Notes: a model not told the origin generated them from the letters alone. Shown: positions 44,869 to 53,062, counted from the first letter of the stretch. The stretch is 64,000 nt of DNA from Micromonospora parathelypteridis (GCF_014201145.1 NZ_JACHDP010000001.1:1-64000); one strand, 5' to 3'. Translations and numbers: made by a program.

Positions 44869-45364
44869 ACGGCTGCTGCCCGCCGCCTACCAGCGGGCCT
44901 GTGTGCCCGGCAGCGTGCTCTGGGCGCTGCTCGACGTGATGGAAGGGCTGCACGCCCCCGACGAGGCGATCCTCGCCGAGGTCGATGCGCTGTTCGACCC
45001 GTACCGGGCGCCGGACGGGCTGGTCGTGCAGTTGACCCGCTGGGTGGCGATGGACCACGTGGTGGCCTCGCCCCGACCGGACGCCCCGCTGCCGCTGCCG
45101 GTGGGCCGGCTGCGCGACCTGGTCGCCAACGCCGCGCTGTTGGCCCGGTGGCGGGGCACCCCGTACGGGATGCGCAGAGCCCTGGAGCTGGCCACCGGGC
45201 TGCCCGGCTTCGCGATCGACGAGCCCGCCGAGCAGCCCTTCCACGTCGTGGTGCGGGTGCCGGCTGCCGCCGCCGGCCAGCTCTCCGTGATCACCCGCAT
45301 CGTCGAGGCGGAGAAACCCGCCTCGACCACCGTCGAGATCGTCCTGGAAGAGGAGTCGTCATGA
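44849..45364 (+). CDS. Phage tail protein I-like baseplate protein (Pvc12)
   Basis: The 171-residue protein has the tail protein I pattern: RRSAIERLLPAAYQRAC, LDVMEGLHAPDEAILAEVDALFDPYRAPDGLVVQLTRWV and LARWRGTPYGMRRALELATGL. It joins the J-type wedge to a fibre in other systems. No recognisable fibre gene follows; the next product is a membrane-anchored protein. Confidence 0.92.
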   Translation: MRRSAIERLLPAAYQRACVPGSVLWALLDVMEGLHAPDEAILAEVDALFDPYRAPDGLVVQLTRWVAMDHVVASPRPDAPLPLPVGRLRDLVANAALLARWRGTPYGMRRALELATGLPGFAIDEPAEQPFHVVVRVPAAAAGQLSVITRIVEAEKPASTTVEIVLEEESS

Positions 45365-46290
45365 CCACCGAGTGGGCGGTCGTCGCCGCCGCCGAGCAGT
45401 TCACCCTCGACCCGCGCAACAGCGGCGAGCTGACCTTCACCGTCTCCAACCCGGGAAACGCACCGGACACGGTGGTGTTCGACGTGGCACCCGGCGACGG
45501 CTCCCAGCGGGCCTGGTTCACCGTCGCCGAGCCGCAGCGGGTGGTACCCGGCCAGGGTTCGGTGTCTTTCCTGGTCAAACTCGCCGTGCCGGCGGGCACC
45601 CCGCCTCGGCGCTACGACATGACCGGGTTCGCGTACTCGGCGAACACGGCGCCGGAGGAGAGCTCCCGTTCCAGCGGCCGGGTGACGTACGAGGTGCGGG
45701 CGGTCGCGCCGCCACGGCGTACCCCGTGGTTGTGGATCGCCGCCGCGGCGGCGTTGGTGCTGGTGGTGGTGACCGTGGGGGTGGTGCTGCTGACCCGCGA
45801 CGACACGCCGGCCCCCGGCGAGCCCCGCGTGGTCACCGTCGAGGCGGAGAGCCTGGTGGAGGCCGCAGCCGTGGAGTCGCCGCGCAAGAGCGGCGCGGTC
45901 GTGGTGGCGCAGCCCAACTGCTGCGGGGTGACCTGGTCCGGCGACAAGCAGTTGTTCTTCCAGGGGCTGGCCATCGGTGACCAGGTCACCGTGACGGTGC
46001 AGATCCCGGCCGACGGCACGTGGCGGTTCGCCGCCGTTCGCACGATGTCGTTCGACTACGCCAACACGGTCTTCACCATCGACGGCGCCCAGGTCGGCGG
46101 GGCGTTCCTCGGTTTCAGCCAGACGGTGAGGAAGACCGAATTCCTGGACGTGGGCACGGTCCGGCTGACCAAGGGCCCGCACCGGGTCACCCTGGCGGTG
46201 GTGGGCAAGACGCAGGGCACCAACCGCTACTTCGCGGGCGTCGACGAGATCCGGTTCACCGAGATCGTGGCGCAGGCCGTGGCGCGATGA
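45361..46290 (+). CDS. Single-pass membrane protein with Ig-like and carbohydrate-binding-like domains
   Basis: The 309-residue protein has an N-terminal beta-sandwich (about 5-115) of NEW3/CARDB type (LDPRNSGELTFTVSNPGNAPDTVVFDV), one helix at about 123-144 (WLWIAAAAALVLVVVTVGVVLL) and a C-terminal beta-rich domain (VTVEAESLVEAAAVES, MSFDYANTVFTIDGAQVGG, YFAGVDEIRF) resembling CBM6-like domains. The charge pattern suggests the Ig-like part is cytoplasmic and the carbohydrate-binding-like part outside. Its position after tail protein I is that of a fibre gene, so it may dock the baseplate to the membrane; this is inference. Confidence 0.78.
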   Translation: MTTEWAVVAAAEQFTLDPRNSGELTFTVSNPGNAPDTVVFDVAPGDGSQRAWFTVAEPQRVVPGQGSVSFLVKLAVPAGTPPRRYDMTGFAYSANTAPEESSRSSGRVTYEVRAVAPPRRTPWLWIAAAAALVLVVVTVGVVLLTRDDTPAPGEPRVVTVEAESLVEAAAVESPRKSGAVVVAQPNCCGVTWSGDKQLFFQGLAIGDQVTVTVQIPADGTWRFAAVRTMSFDYANTVFTIDGAQVGGAFLGFSQTVRKTEFLDVGTVRLTKGPHRVTLAVVGKTQGTNRYFAGVDEIRFTEIVAQAVAR

Positions 46291-46748
46291 GTGGCAAGCA
46301 GAAGGCGCTGCTCGGGCTGCTCGCCGTCCTGCTGGTGGGGCTGTTCGTGATCGCGGTCGGCGCGGGCCGGGACGACCCGGGTGATCCGGGCGCCCGGCAC
46401 GGGCTCGTCGACCGGCTGGGTGCGCTGGGGGGCGAGCGTTCCGCGGTGGACCCGGCGACGGTCAGCGCCGACTGTGCCGATGAGGCCGGCCGGTTGGTGT
46501 TCGCCGGCAGCTGCGTGGTGCGGGTCGCCGACCCGGGCGGGCTGCGCACCCTGGTACTGCGCAGCGCGGCGCGGTTCACGGTCGTCGCGTCGGCGCCCGG
46601 CGACGCCGACCTCACCATCCGCGACGAGGTCGAGCCGGCGTCCGACGGCACCGGCGTGGTGGCGAAGGTCGCCGTCGACCAGGCCACCGAGGTGGGCCTG
46701 ACCTGCCCCGGCCTGGGCAGCTGCACAGTCCTCGTGGCCACGTCCTGA
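46287..46748 (+). CDS. Single-pass membrane protein in the CIS cluster
   Basis: The 153-residue product has one N-terminal helix (about 7-26, ALLGLLAVLLVGLFVIAVGA) after MSGKQK and a small extracytoplasmic domain with four Cys (C62, C76, C139, C146) likely forming disulphides. No known family. It starts four bases inside the preceding gene, so it is co-translated with the Ig-like membrane protein. Confidence 0.78.
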   Translation: MSGKQKALLGLLAVLLVGLFVIAVGAGRDDPGDPGARHGLVDRLGALGGERSAVDPATVSADCADEAGRLVFAGSCVVRVADPGGLRTLVLRSAARFTVVASAPGDADLTIRDEVEPASDGTGVVAKVAVDQATEVGLTCPGLGSCTVLVATS

Positions 46749-46800
46749 CCCGATCGTCGTGGCCACGTTCTGACACCCGATCGTCGTGGCCGCGTCCTGA
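46732..46800. repeat. Three imperfect direct repeats at a gene end
   Basis: TCGTGGCCACGTCCTGA-type units recur at intervals of 25 and 27 bases. The first holds the last codons and the stop of the preceding gene; each copy brings another TGA. It looks like slippage or duplication of the gene end. Confidence 0.7.
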
Positions 46801-46820
46801 GCTGAGAGAAAGGTGCTGCC

Positions 46821-47597
46821 GTGGGTGACCTGCGTAAGCCGTTCCTGCTGCTGGCCATGCTCGCGATCGTCCTGGCGATCGGGGTGGAGCTGGGTGCCGG
46901 GCTGCTGCTGGGCGGCGCCGACGCCGGCGCGGCGCTGGCCGACAGCGCGGGCGCGCTGGACGTGGAACTCGACGACGCGTCCGGGGTCAGCGAGCCGTCC
47001 GGCCGGGGCACCGGCTACCTGGCGTTGATCGACGCGGTGGCGGTCTGGAGCACCGGGCTGTTCTGTTTGGGCCTGCTGCTGCCCGAACGCGTCCAGGGTC
47101 GCGTACAGGGCGTGGCCAGCTTGATCTTCTCGATCATCCTGATCATCGTCGGGCTGGTCGCGCTGATCATCGCGTTCGTGGAACTGATGATCATGGTGTC
47201 GCTGTTCCTGGCCATCCCGTTCGGCACGCTGGCGTACCTGGCGCTGTGGGGGTTCTTCCCGGTCGGCGAGGCGGCGGTGCTGCTCGGGCTGGTGCTGCTG
47301 CTCAAGCTGGTGTGGGCCGGGCTGCTGGTGCTGGCCCAGCCGCGTTTCCTGCAGAACAAGGGCCTCGTCCTGCTGATCCTCACCACCCTGCTCTGCACGA
47401 TCGTGTTGGAGTTCCTGCACAACCTGGTGCCGGTGATCCTGGTCAGCATCGTCGACGACGTGGCGGCGCTGATCTTCGCGGTGATCGCGATCATCTGGGG
47501 GCTGGTGCTGCTGATCGGGTCGATCCCGGCGATCGTCAAGGCCGTCCGGGTCACCGCAGCCCTGCCGGCCCGAGCCGGAGCGCCCTCATCCCGGTGA
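46821..47597 (+). CDS. Polytopic membrane protein closing the CIS cluster
   Basis: The 258-residue protein starts at GTG after GAGAGAAAGG. It has about six hydrophobic helices: 7-32, 66-88, 98-125, 128-148, 155-172, 182-206 and 208-232 (some may pair). Between the first two is a 33-residue Asp/Gly/Ser-rich loop. Composition is Leu, Ile and Val rich, and no transporter motif is seen. It is separated from the preceding gene by 72 bases of repeats but shares orientation. Role in the CIS is unknown. Confidence 0.75.
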   Translation: MGDLRKPFLLLAMLAIVLAIGVELGAGLLLGGADAGAALADSAGALDVELDDASGVSEPSGRGTGYLALIDAVAVWSTGLFCLGLLLPERVQGRVQGVASLIFSIILIIVGLVALIIAFVELMIMVSLFLAIPFGTLAYLALWGFFPVGEAAVLLGLVLLLKLVWAGLLVLAQPRFLQNKGLVLLILTTLLCTIVLEFLHNLVPVILVSIVDDVAALIFAVIAIIWGLVLLIGSIPAIVKAVRVTAALPARAGAPSSR

Positions 47598-47653
47598 TCA
47601 TGAAGTTGTTGCCATCCCGCCCGGCGTGTCGTGGCAACAACCTCATGATCGCC
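47593..47653. repeat. Inverted repeat, opposite-orientation relative of the element at 24,429
   Basis: Arms 47593-47613 and 47633-47653 pair with two mismatches (core TGATCATGAAGTTGTTGCC). The centre is close to the reverse complement of the centre of the 24,429 element. It overlaps the last codons of the membrane protein gene and separates it from the convergent cupin gene. Confidence 0.85.
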
Positions 47654-47668
47654 GCACGGGTCGCCGGC

Positions 47669-48043
47669 TCACTCCACCTTGGTCAGGAGGGGTTTGCCCT
47701 TTTCTACTACGTAGGTGGCTAGCTCTACCGCTATTCCGTTGCCTACGTTGCGGGCCTGGTGGTGGACGCCGTAGGGCACCGTCAACGCGTCACCGACGTT
47801 GCACACCACCGGCGGCAGACCCTCGAGTGTGTATTCCAGGGTTCCCTGCAGAACACAGATGATCTCTTCGCCGGGGTGGAAGTGCTTGAACGGCGGCGAG
47901 TCCGGCGTGAATTCGACACGACTCTGGATGACCTCGCGTCCGGGAATGCTGAGATCGTGTTTCTGCAGATCGACACGCCACAGTCCCGGCGCTCCCTCGA
48001 CCGCTGCCGGACTGATGCCCTCGGGTCGATCTCTCCCGCTCAC
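47669..48043 (-). CDS. Cupin-domain protein
   Basis: The product of about 124 residues has both cupin motifs: FKHFHPGEEIICVLQGTLEY (metal-type His/His/Glu) and GDALTVPYGVHHQARNVG with a late His. A second GTG three bases upstream is possible, but GTG 48,043 is better spaced from AGGAGG. It is a single-domain cupin that could bind a sugar acid or act as an isomerase or sensor. It lies downstream of the pectin operon terminator, so it is probably a separate unit. Confidence 0.88.
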   Translation of the reverse strand: MSGRDRPEGISPAAVEGAPGLWRVDLQKHDLSIPGREVIQSRVEFTPDSPPFKHFHPGEEIICVLQGTLEYTLEGLPPVVCNVGDALTVPYGVHHQARNVGNGIAVELATYVVEKGKPLLTKVE

Positions 48044-48091
48044 CACGGCCTCCTACGAGTCGCCGCGCAGACGGCGCCCACTCCCGTTGAG

Positions 48092-48109
48092 ATATCCGCT
48101 CGAGGATAT
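48092..48109. promoter_or_regulatory. Inverted repeat upstream of the cupin gene
   Basis: ATATCC and GGATAT flank a 6-base centre about 50 bases upstream of the cupin start. It is AT-rich for this genome and may be an operator or part of the promoter. Confidence 0.35.
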
Positions 48110-48147
48110 GGGGCCGCAGACCCACCCGGGGCAGAGATGACCGACAA

Positions 48148-48185
48148 GGCAGCCCACGATGCGGCGACGCACGTCGTGGGCTGCC
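48148..48185 (-). terminator. Hairpin terminator of the sugar ABC/LacI operon
   Basis: GGCAGCCCACGA and TCGTGGGCTGCC form perfect 12-bp arms around a 14-base loop, 10 bases past the stop of the PmoA-like gene. There is only a short T-poor tail, as is common for high-GC actinobacterial terminators. Confidence 0.65.
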
Positions 48186-48195
48186 CAGCCCTACG

Positions 48196-49080
48196 TCACG
48201 CAGTGGCACCGTCCGGCCGCCCGACGTGGGCACCGGCTGCGAGGGCAGCGGCGGTAGCGGTGTCCAGGGCGCCGTCGGCGACGACCACCGCGTGCCGGCC
48301 CCGCCGCTCGCTGCCGGCTGCGATGGTGACCGGCCGCTCGAACGCGAACGCCACCCCCACGCCCGGATACATCGCGGTCCGCGTGAACCACCGGTCGCCG
48401 TCGCCGAGACCACTGAAGACCAGGGTGTACGTCCGCCCGTCCGGCCCGGTGCCGGCCAGGGCGACCCATGGTTCGGCGGAACCGTTGACCGCCTCCTCCC
48501 CCGTCGCCGAGGCGCTGAACACCGACGCGGGCGCGGCCGACACCGCCCGCCAGAAGAACCCGCCGTAGCCGGCGCCGTCCGGACGGCCGTTGGTGGCCGG
48601 GCTACCCAGCCGCACGTCCTGCCCGTCCGGGGCGCGCAGCGTGTAGTCCACGTCCAGCCGCCAGGCCGACACGTTCCCGGTCACCGGGACGGCGGTGAGC
48701 TGGCGATCCTCGGTGAGCAGCACCGCCGCGTGCGGGTCGCGCCACTCGAGCCGGTGAGCCAGCCGGTCGGCGGACCGCTCCGACCAGCCCGTGTGCGCGA
48801 TCCGCCCGTGATCGTCGCGCCAGGTGTAGCCGACGTCGCGGACGTAGGTGCGCCCACCCCAGAGGTTGCTGCCGTTGACGTCCTGCACCGCGAGGGAGAC
48901 GCCGAGGTGCCACACGTGGTCGGCGGGCAACGCGTCGGTGACCACCGTGCCGCCCAGCGTGCGTACCGGGTGCAGGTAGGGCCGCGGCCCGTGCCGCGCG
49001 TCCAGCGCAGGGTCGACCACGTACCGCGCCACCTCCGTCCCGTCGACCACCAGCCGCGCCGACTCCTGCTCGGTGTTCAT
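48196..49080 (-). CDS. PmoA-like (DUF6807) family protein
   Basis: The 294-residue protein has PRPYLHPVRTLGGTVVTDALPADHVWHLGVSLAVQDVNGSNLWGG, a signature of DUF6807/'PmoA-related' proteins common in sugar-utilisation loci. Despite the name they are not shown to oxidise methane. There is no signal peptide. ATG overlaps the upstream DUF624-like gene by 4 bases. The role is probably in handling a sugar derivative, but the reaction is unknown. Confidence 0.82.
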   Translation of the reverse strand: MNTEQESARLVVDGTEVARYVVDPALDARHGPRPYLHPVRTLGGTVVTDALPADHVWHLGVSLAVQDVNGSNLWGGRTYVRDVGYTWRDDHGRIAHTGWSERSADRLAHRLEWRDPHAAVLLTEDRQLTAVPVTGNVSAWRLDVDYTLRAPDGQDVRLGSPATNGRPDGAGYGGFFWRAVSAAPASVFSASATGEEAVNGSAEPWVALAGTGPDGRTYTLVFSGLGDGDRWFTRTAMYPGVGVAFAFERPVTIAAGSERRGRHAVVVADGALDTATAAALAAGAHVGRPDGATA

Positions 49081-49796
49081 GACAGCTCCGAGTGGGCGGA
49101 GACCGGCCGGCGGCCGGCAGGGCTGACGGGGACCGGCCGGCGGCCGGCAGGACTGGCGGAGACCGGCCAGCGGCCGGCAGGACTGGCGGAGACCGGCCAG
49201 CGGCCGGTGACGGCGTGCAGGGCGGCCACGGTGTAGCCGGCGAGGATGGGCACCGCGACCGGGGTGACCAGCACGGCGAGCAGTCCGGCCAGCGCGGTGA
49301 CCCCGGTGAGCGCGGCCCAGCGGGCGGGCGCGTCGAGGCAGGCGCGGGCGGCGCAACGGGCCGCCGCCCGCCACCGCCCGCCCCCGTTGCCGCCCACCTC
49401 GACGACGACCAGCCCCGCGTACCCGATCAGGCCGGCCACGATCAGTGCGGTCACCAGCAGCGCCGGCGGGCCGCCCGGCACCCGACCGGTGGCCAGCGCC
49501 GCGAGGTCGGCGGCGAGCAGCCCGGCCACGGTGAGCGCCAGCAGGCTGACCGGCACGCCGGGCAGCACCGAGCGGCCGAACCGGCGCAGGGTGGCCCCCG
49601 CCGACGGCCAACTGCCGGTACGCGTCCAGTCGTGCACCGCCGCGCTGGCCGTGCCGGCCGCCGCCGCCGCGGTGAGCAGGGGTGCTGCCGCCAGCGTCAG
49701 CAGAATGCCGAGCAGCGCCAGGTCGGCGGCGTCGCGGGCGACGTCGCGCCAGTCCCGCCTCCCGCCGGTGTCCGTCGGCTCAACCCTTGATGCCAC
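49077..49796 (-). CDS. DUF624-like membrane protein of the sugar ABC operon
   Basis: The 239-residue GTG-start protein has several hydrophobic segments (LALLGILLTLAAAPLLTAAAAA, VPVSLLALTVAGLLAADLAALA, ALLVTALIVAGLIGYAGLVVV, ALTGVTALAGLLAVLVTPVAVPILAGY). Such YesL/DUF624 proteins accompany sugar ABC importers. The C-terminal 40 residues are repeats of WPVSASPAGR type, encoded by a 30-bp minisatellite. The start overlaps the permease stop by 17 bases. Confidence 0.75.
   Translation of the reverse strand: MASRVEPTDTGGRRDWRDVARDAADLALLGILLTLAAAPLLTAAAAAGTASAAVHDWTRTGSWPSAGATLRRFGRSVLPGVPVSLLALTVAGLLAADLAALATGRVPGGPPALLVTALIVAGLIGYAGLVVVEVGGNGGGRWRAAARCAARACLDAPARWAALTGVTALAGLLAVLVTPVAVPILAGYTVAALHAVTGRWPVSASPAGRWPVSASPAGRRPVPVSPAGRRPVSAHSELS
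49101..49207. repeat. Tandem about 30-bp repeat in the DUF624-like gene
   Basis: Units built on GACCGGCCAGCGGCCGG and GCAGGACTGGCGGA occur about 3.5 times. They keep the frame and encode 10-residue units at the C-terminus. Confidence 0.85.
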
Positions 49797-50682
49797 TGGT
49801 GTTGATCCCTTCGACGAGCATCCGCTGGAACGCGACGAAGAACAGGAAGACCGGCAGCAGCGACAGCACCGACATGGCGAACATCGGCCCGACCGCGCTC
49901 TGGCTGGTCGAGTCGATGAACAGGGTCAACGCGACCGGGACGGTGTAGTCCTCCAGTTGGGACAGGAAGACCAGCTGGCGGAAGAAGTCGTTCCAGGTCC
50001 AGATGAACGAGAAGATCGCGGTGGTGACCAGCGCGGGGCGACTCAGCGGCAGGATGACGTGCCGGAAGATTCCGTACGGGCCGGCGCCGTCGATCCGGGC
50101 CGCCTCGTCCAGTTCGCGGGGGACGCCCCGCATGAACTGCACCATCAGGAAGACGAAGAACGCCTCGGTGGCCAGGAACTGCGGGATGAGCAGCGGCAGG
50201 TACGGCCATTCGCCGCCGACCAGGCCCAGCGTCCGGAACAGGATGTACTGCGGCACGATCAGCACGTGTTGGGGCAGCAGCAGCGTGCCGATCATGACGG
50301 CGAACCACATCCCGCGCATCCGGAACCGCAGCCGGGCGAAGGCGTATGCGGCCAGCAGGCAGGAGAGGCCGTTGCCGACCACGGTGAGCAGGCTGACCAT
50401 GGCGCTGTTGAGGAAGAACCGGCCGAAGCTGACGTCGAAGTTGGACCACCCGGCGGTGTAGTTGCCCGGGGTGAACCGCTCGGGCAGCAGCCCGACGTTG
50501 TTGACGATCTCCTCCTGGGACTTCACCGAGGTGCCCACCATCCAGATCAGCGGGTAGAGCACCACGGCGACGATCGCCACCAGGATCAGCAGTCGCAGCA
50601 CCGGCCGTCCGCCCGGCCGGCGGCGCGCGTTCGGCGGCGCTGCGGTCGGCGCGTCGGCCGTCGGGGTCACCGCCACCATCAC
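49780..50682 (-). CDS. Carbohydrate ABC transporter permease (MalG/MsmG type)
   Basis: The 300-residue protein has six transmembrane helices and the EAA loop ELDEAARIDGAGPYGIFRHVILPLSRPAL that contacts the ATPase. GTG start overlaps the upstream permease stop (GTGA); an ATG three bases later is possible. With its partner it forms the membrane channel for a sugar or oligouronide. No ATPase gene lies in the cluster, so a shared MsiK-type ATPase elsewhere is expected. Confidence 0.93.
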   Translation of the reverse strand: MMVAVTPTADAPTAAPPNARRRPGGRPVLRLLILVAIVAVVLYPLIWMVGTSVKSQEEIVNNVGLLPERFTPGNYTAGWSNFDVSFGRFFLNSAMVSLLTVVGNGLSCLLAAYAFARLRFRMRGMWFAVMIGTLLLPQHVLIVPQYILFRTLGLVGGEWPYLPLLIPQFLATEAFFVFLMVQFMRGVPRELDEAARIDGAGPYGIFRHVILPLSRPALVTTAIFSFIWTWNDFFRQLVFLSQLEDYTVPVALTLFIDSTSQSAVGPMFAMSVLSLLPVFLFFVAFQRMLVEGINTSGIKG

Positions 50683-51662
50683 CGGTCCTCCCCGTCGGAG
50701 TAGTGCACCCAGAACCGCCCGGTGCTGAAGAAGATCGCGGTGATGACCGCGATGGCGAGCAGGAACACCCAGGCCATCGCCGAGGCGTAGCCCATGTCGA
50801 GGTCGGTGAAGCCGGTGATGTAGAGGTTCAGCGTGTACATCAACGTGGAGTCGACCGGGCCGCCGGTGCCGTTGCTGAGCACGAACGCGGCGGTGAAGCC
50901 CTGGAAGCCGTTGATGGTCTCCAGCACCAGGTTGAAGAAGATGACCGGGGAGAGCATCGGCAGGGTGACGTTGCGGAACTGGCGGAACCGCCCGGCCCCG
51001 TCGACCGACGCGGCCTCGTACAGCTCGGTGGGCACCTGCTTGAGCCCGGCCAGGAAGATCACCATCGGCGCGCCGAACTGCCAGATGGCCAGCACCATCA
51101 GCGTCTCCAGGGCCCAGTCGGGGTCGTTGACCCACGGTTTGCCGGTGATGCCGAAGAGGCTCAGCAGCGAGTTGAACGCGCCGTCGCGGTTGAACATGTT
51201 GACCCAGACGATGGCCAGCGCGACGCTGCCGCCGAGCAGGGACGGCAGGTAGAACAACCCGCGGAACAGCCCGACGCCGCGCCAGGCCCGGTTGAGCAGC
51301 AGCGCCACGCCGAGCGCCGCCGCCAACTTCAGGGGTACGGCGATCAGCGCGAAGGTCAGGGTCACCCGCACCGCGTGCCAGTACGACGGGTCGGCGGTGA
51401 ACATCCGTTCGTAGTTGGCCAGCCCCACCCACTCCACCTCGGAGAAGGGGGTGAGGATGTCGTAGTTGGTGAAGCTCAGGTAGAGCGACAGCAACATGGG
51501 GACCGCCGTGACACCCATCAGGCCGATGAGCCACGGCGACAGGAAGACGTACCCCGCCAGACCTTCGCTGTGCCGGAAGCGTCCGGGCCCACGCCTCTCG
51601 GCGTGGGCCCGGCTGTCTCCGGGACCGCTTCGGGTCGGGTCGGGCGCCGTGGTCAACGCCAC
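50679..51662 (-). CDS. Carbohydrate ABC transporter permease (MalF/UgpA type)
   Basis: The 327-residue permease has six helices beginning at LAGYVFLSPWLIGLMGVTAVPMLLSLYLSF, and the EAA loop ELYEAASVDGAGRFRQFRNVTLPMLSPV. GTG start lies 31 bases after the binding-protein gene. The 33-residue N-terminus before the first helix is charged and cytoplasmic. Confidence 0.93.
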   Translation of the reverse strand: MALTTAPDPTRSGPGDSRAHAERRGPGRFRHSEGLAGYVFLSPWLIGLMGVTAVPMLLSLYLSFTNYDILTPFSEVEWVGLANYERMFTADPSYWHAVRVTLTFALIAVPLKLAAALGVALLLNRAWRGVGLFRGLFYLPSLLGGSVALAIVWVNMFNRDGAFNSLLSLFGITGKPWVNDPDWALETLMVLAIWQFGAPMVIFLAGLKQVPTELYEAASVDGAGRFRQFRNVTLPMLSPVIFFNLVLETINGFQGFTAAFVLSNGTGGPVDSTLMYTLNLYITGFTDLDMGYASAMAWVFLLAIAVITAIFFSTGRFWVHYSDGEDR

Positions 51663-51693
51663 GAACGACTCCTCTCCTCGCCTGGTGGGGCGG

Positions 51694-53043
51694 TCAGGCG
51701 ATGGCGGACTTGCACGCCTCGATGAACTGGGTGGCGGCCTCGGCAGAGGTGGCCCGGCCGTACTGCGCGTTCTCGGCGGCCTTGATCAACTCGGATCGCA
51801 CCTTGCTGTGTCCCTTGATCGGCACCTGCGGCGACTTGCCGAACTTCTGGGTCAGCTCGGCCTCGACGGCGATCGACTGCTTCATGGCCGGGTCGGTGGT
51901 GTCGTCGCTGACCACCCGGCGCAGGTCCTGGTTGGACGGCAGGCCACGGTCGGTGCCGAGCAGCTTGACCGCCGCCAGGTCGTTGTTCAGGAAGTTGATC
52001 ACGTCGACCGCGACGTCCTTGTTCTTGCTGCCCTTGAACACCGACCAGTACATCGAGGCCCGGGCCCACTGCGCGCTGGGATCACCGGGGTAGGCGATCA
52101 CGCCCAGCTCGTCCTTGGTGTTCTTCTTCAGGTCCGGCATCTGGTTGGCCCAGACCCAGGAGGTCGCCGACTTACCGGTGACCACCAACTGCTTGGTGAT
52201 GTCGCTGGAGTTGCCCTCGTGGATGACGTCGGCGGTCGGCGTGGCCTTGCGGTCCCGGGCGCCCTTCCACAGGTCGAACCACTTGGTCACGTCCTCGGCG
52301 GTGAAGCCCAGTTCCTTGCCCTTGTAGAGGTCCTTGCCCTGCTGGCGCAGCCAGACCCAGAACGCCTTGTAGTCGGCGCTCGGGTCCTGGGTGCCGGGCA
52401 CCTTCGTCTTGGCGGTGACCTGCTCGGCCCAGGCGATGTGCTGCTCCCAGGTCATCCCGGTGGTCGGCTCGGGCAGGTTGTGCTTGGCCAGCAGCGTCTT
52501 GTTGTAGACCAGACCCTGGGTGTTCTCCCCGGCGGCCAGACCGGCGAGCTTGCCGTCGACCACGCCGTACTGCCAGAGACTCTCGGGGAACTTGGAGGTG
52601 TCCAGCTTGCCGGACTTCTGGTAGGAGGTCAGGTCGAGCGTGGTGCTGCGGGCCGCGTACTCGGCCAGGTAGTTGTCGTCGATCTGGAACAGGTCCGGCG
52701 GGTTGCCGCCGGCGGTGAGCGTGGCCAGCTTGTCGAAGTAGCCCTGGTTGGCCTGCCAGGTCTTCTCGAAGGTCACATTCGGGTGCTTGCTGGTGTAGAG
52801 GGCCAGCGCGTCCTCGGTCAGCTTGGCCCGGGCGTCGCCACCCCACCAGAAGATGGAGAGCTTGACCGGGGCGTTCGGGTCGGCGGCACCGCCGTCGTCG
52901 TCTCCGCAGGCGGCGGCCCCGAACATCAACGGCGCGGCGACCGTTACGGCGAGCAGGCCGCGCAACAGGCGCCGCCGAGGCAGCGGGGTACGGTGATTGC
53001 GCCCGACAGGCGCGTTGGTGGTGGGGGACGTTGCGGGGTGCAT
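51694..53043 (-). CDS. Sugar ABC transporter substrate-binding lipoprotein
   Basis: The 449-residue protein has a twin-arginine-like basic start (RRRLLRG), a hydrophobic core and lipobox AAAC (Cys46), then a family 1 solute-binding fold (KLSIFWWGGDARAKLTEDALALYTSKHPNVTFE, WQYGVVDGKLAGLAAGENTQGLVYNK). It would deliver oligogalacturonides or a related sugar to the permeases. It starts 20 bases after the LacI stop. Confidence 0.93.
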   Translation of the reverse strand: MHPATSPTTNAPVGRNHRTPLPRRRLLRGLLAVTVAAPLMFGAAACGDDDGGAADPNAPVKLSIFWWGGDARAKLTEDALALYTSKHPNVTFEKTWQANQGYFDKLATLTAGGNPPDLFQIDDNYLAEYAARSTTLDLTSYQKSGKLDTSKFPESLWQYGVVDGKLAGLAAGENTQGLVYNKTLLAKHNLPEPTTGMTWEQHIAWAEQVTAKTKVPGTQDPSADYKAFWVWLRQQGKDLYKGKELGFTAEDVTKWFDLWKGARDRKATPTADVIHEGNSSDITKQLVVTGKSATSWVWANQMPDLKKNTKDELGVIAYPGDPSAQWARASMYWSVFKGSKNKDVAVDVINFLNNDLAAVKLLGTDRGLPSNQDLRRVVSDDTTDPAMKQSIAVEAELTQKFGKSPQVPIKGHSKVRSELIKAAENAQYGRATSAEAATQFIEACKSAIA

Positions 53044-53062
53044 GTGCGCTCACTCCTCGGCA

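Noticed and set aside
34141..47597. Considered as a remnant prophage
   Set aside because: No capsid, portal, terminase, integrase or lysis cassette is seen; the tail genes are intact and in CIS order.
49101..49207. Considered as a CRISPR array or integration site
   Set aside because: Head-to-tail units without spacers inside a reading frame; no cas, integrase or tRNA gene nearby.
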